This document shows, in pieces, positions 5,825 to 5,998 of a stretch of DNA of 5,998 nucleotides. The translations under genes were made by a program, and so were the position numbers. Location of the stretch: contig MGOH01000063.1 in NCBI GenBank assembly GCA_001795315.1, positions 1-5,998 on the forward strand, read 5' to 3'. The stretch's first letter is position 1. Each line of letters starts with the position of its first letter. The notes under the pieces were generated by a model. It did no database searches, was not told where the DNA came from, and was given only the letters and a program-made list of their open reading frames with translations. Source of the stretch: Chloroflexi bacterium RBG_19FT_COMBO_48_23 (lineage in GTDB: Bacteria; Chloroflexota; Dehalococcoidia; GIF9; UBA5620).

Positions 5825-5998
5825 CTATCTGTCACCTACATAGCCACTGATCAAAACGTCATCACCGAATTCGATTACCTTCACCCGATTCAGGCGGAGA
5901 GCATCGGCGACGTTATTAACACCGTTACCACCGACAGCGCTCTTGGCTCCATCCCCACCAATTATGATTGGTGAAATAAAAGCCAGAACTTTATCTAC
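5825..5998 (-). CDS. ribD: RibD, C-terminal end of the riboflavin deaminase/reductase (runs off the right edge)
   Basis: Only the last 57 residues are inside the window. They read DKVLAFISPIIIGGDGAKSA, then VGGNGVNNVADALRLN and VKVIEFGDDVLISGYV, ending at TAG 5827-5825. This is the typical end of the NADPH-dependent pyrimidine reductase domain: the P-x-I-I-G-G strand, the variable loop, ADALRL, and a last strand pair with G-x-D-x-L-I-x-G. The deaminase domain would lie beyond the right edge and cannot be confirmed, so a stand-alone reductase remains possible. The stop is two bases before the ribE ATG, and the order ribD-ribE-ribBA-ribH is the common riboflavin operon order. The operon promoter, and any FMN riboswitch, would lie outside the window. 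Confidence 0.9.
   Translation of the reverse strand, partial: VDKVLAFISPIIIGGDGAKSAVGGNGVNNVADALRLNRVKVIEFGDDVLISGYVGDR

Noticed and set aside
5825..5998. FMN riboswitch for the rib operon
   Set aside because: The right edge of the window is inside ribD, so any leader lies outside; nothing resembling the conserved riboswitch helices was seen within the operon.
1..5998. Mobile element, CRISPR array, tRNA or rRNA gene
   Set aside because: No transposase or integrase frame, no spaced direct repeats and no tRNA-like cloverleaf or rRNA stretch was seen; nearly all the sequence is accounted for by intact genes.

Overview
The window looks like an ordinary bacterial chromosome segment with compact genes, standard code, strong AGGAGG-type ribosome binding sites and sigma-70-like promoters. 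Base composition is roughly balanced by eye. The gene content is a four-gene riboflavin operon (ribD-ribE-ribBA-ribH), a fatty-acyl-CoA beta-oxidation pair and a free-standing EF-Tu domain-2-like protein. This suggests a free-living, possibly anaerobic bacterium. Chloroflexota of the Dehalococcoidia type is my best guess, but it is an impression from protein flavour, not a demonstrated assignment. I see no sign of a mobile element, prophage, CRISPR array or RNA gene.

Layout from left to right. (1) 1-520, minus strand: the N-terminal part of a metallo-beta-lactamase-fold hydrolase that runs off the left edge. (2) 521-750: a divergent intergenic region with candidate promoters for both sides and an imperfect hairpin. 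(3) 751-882, plus strand: a 43-residue single-pass membrane protein of unknown function with an excellent ribosome binding site, closed by a near-perfect intrinsic terminator at 923-962. (4) 996-2963, minus strand: an enoyl-CoA hydratase gene followed by a 3-hydroxyacyl-CoA dehydrogenase gene, an operon for two consecutive beta-oxidation steps. (5) 2964-3209: a second divergent region with a good promoter on each strand. (6) 3210-3461, plus strand: a small protein consisting only of an EF-Tu domain-2-like beta-barrel. (7) 3469-5998, minus strand: ribH, ribBA, ribE and the 3' end of ribD, transcribed from right to left in the order ribD-ribE-ribBA-ribH.

How the genes work together. RibBA makes both riboflavin precursors: the pyrimidine branch from GTP and 3,4-dihydroxy-2-butanone 4-phosphate from ribulose 5-phosphate. 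RibD processes the pyrimidine branch. RibH condenses the two branches to 6,7-dimethyl-8-ribityllumazine, and RibE dismutates lumazine to riboflavin. The enoyl-CoA hydratase and hydroxyacyl-CoA dehydrogenase act in sequence, hydrating trans-2-enoyl-CoA and then oxidising (3S)-hydroxyacyl-CoA to 3-ketoacyl-CoA. No thiolase or acyl-CoA dehydrogenase is visible in the window.

Most of the window is well-understood metabolism. The least explained parts are the 43-residue membrane protein unit and the orphan EF-Tu domain-2 protein, whose 3' end lies 7 bases from the ribH stop codon with no terminator visible between them. I found no convincing evidence of a new multi-gene system.
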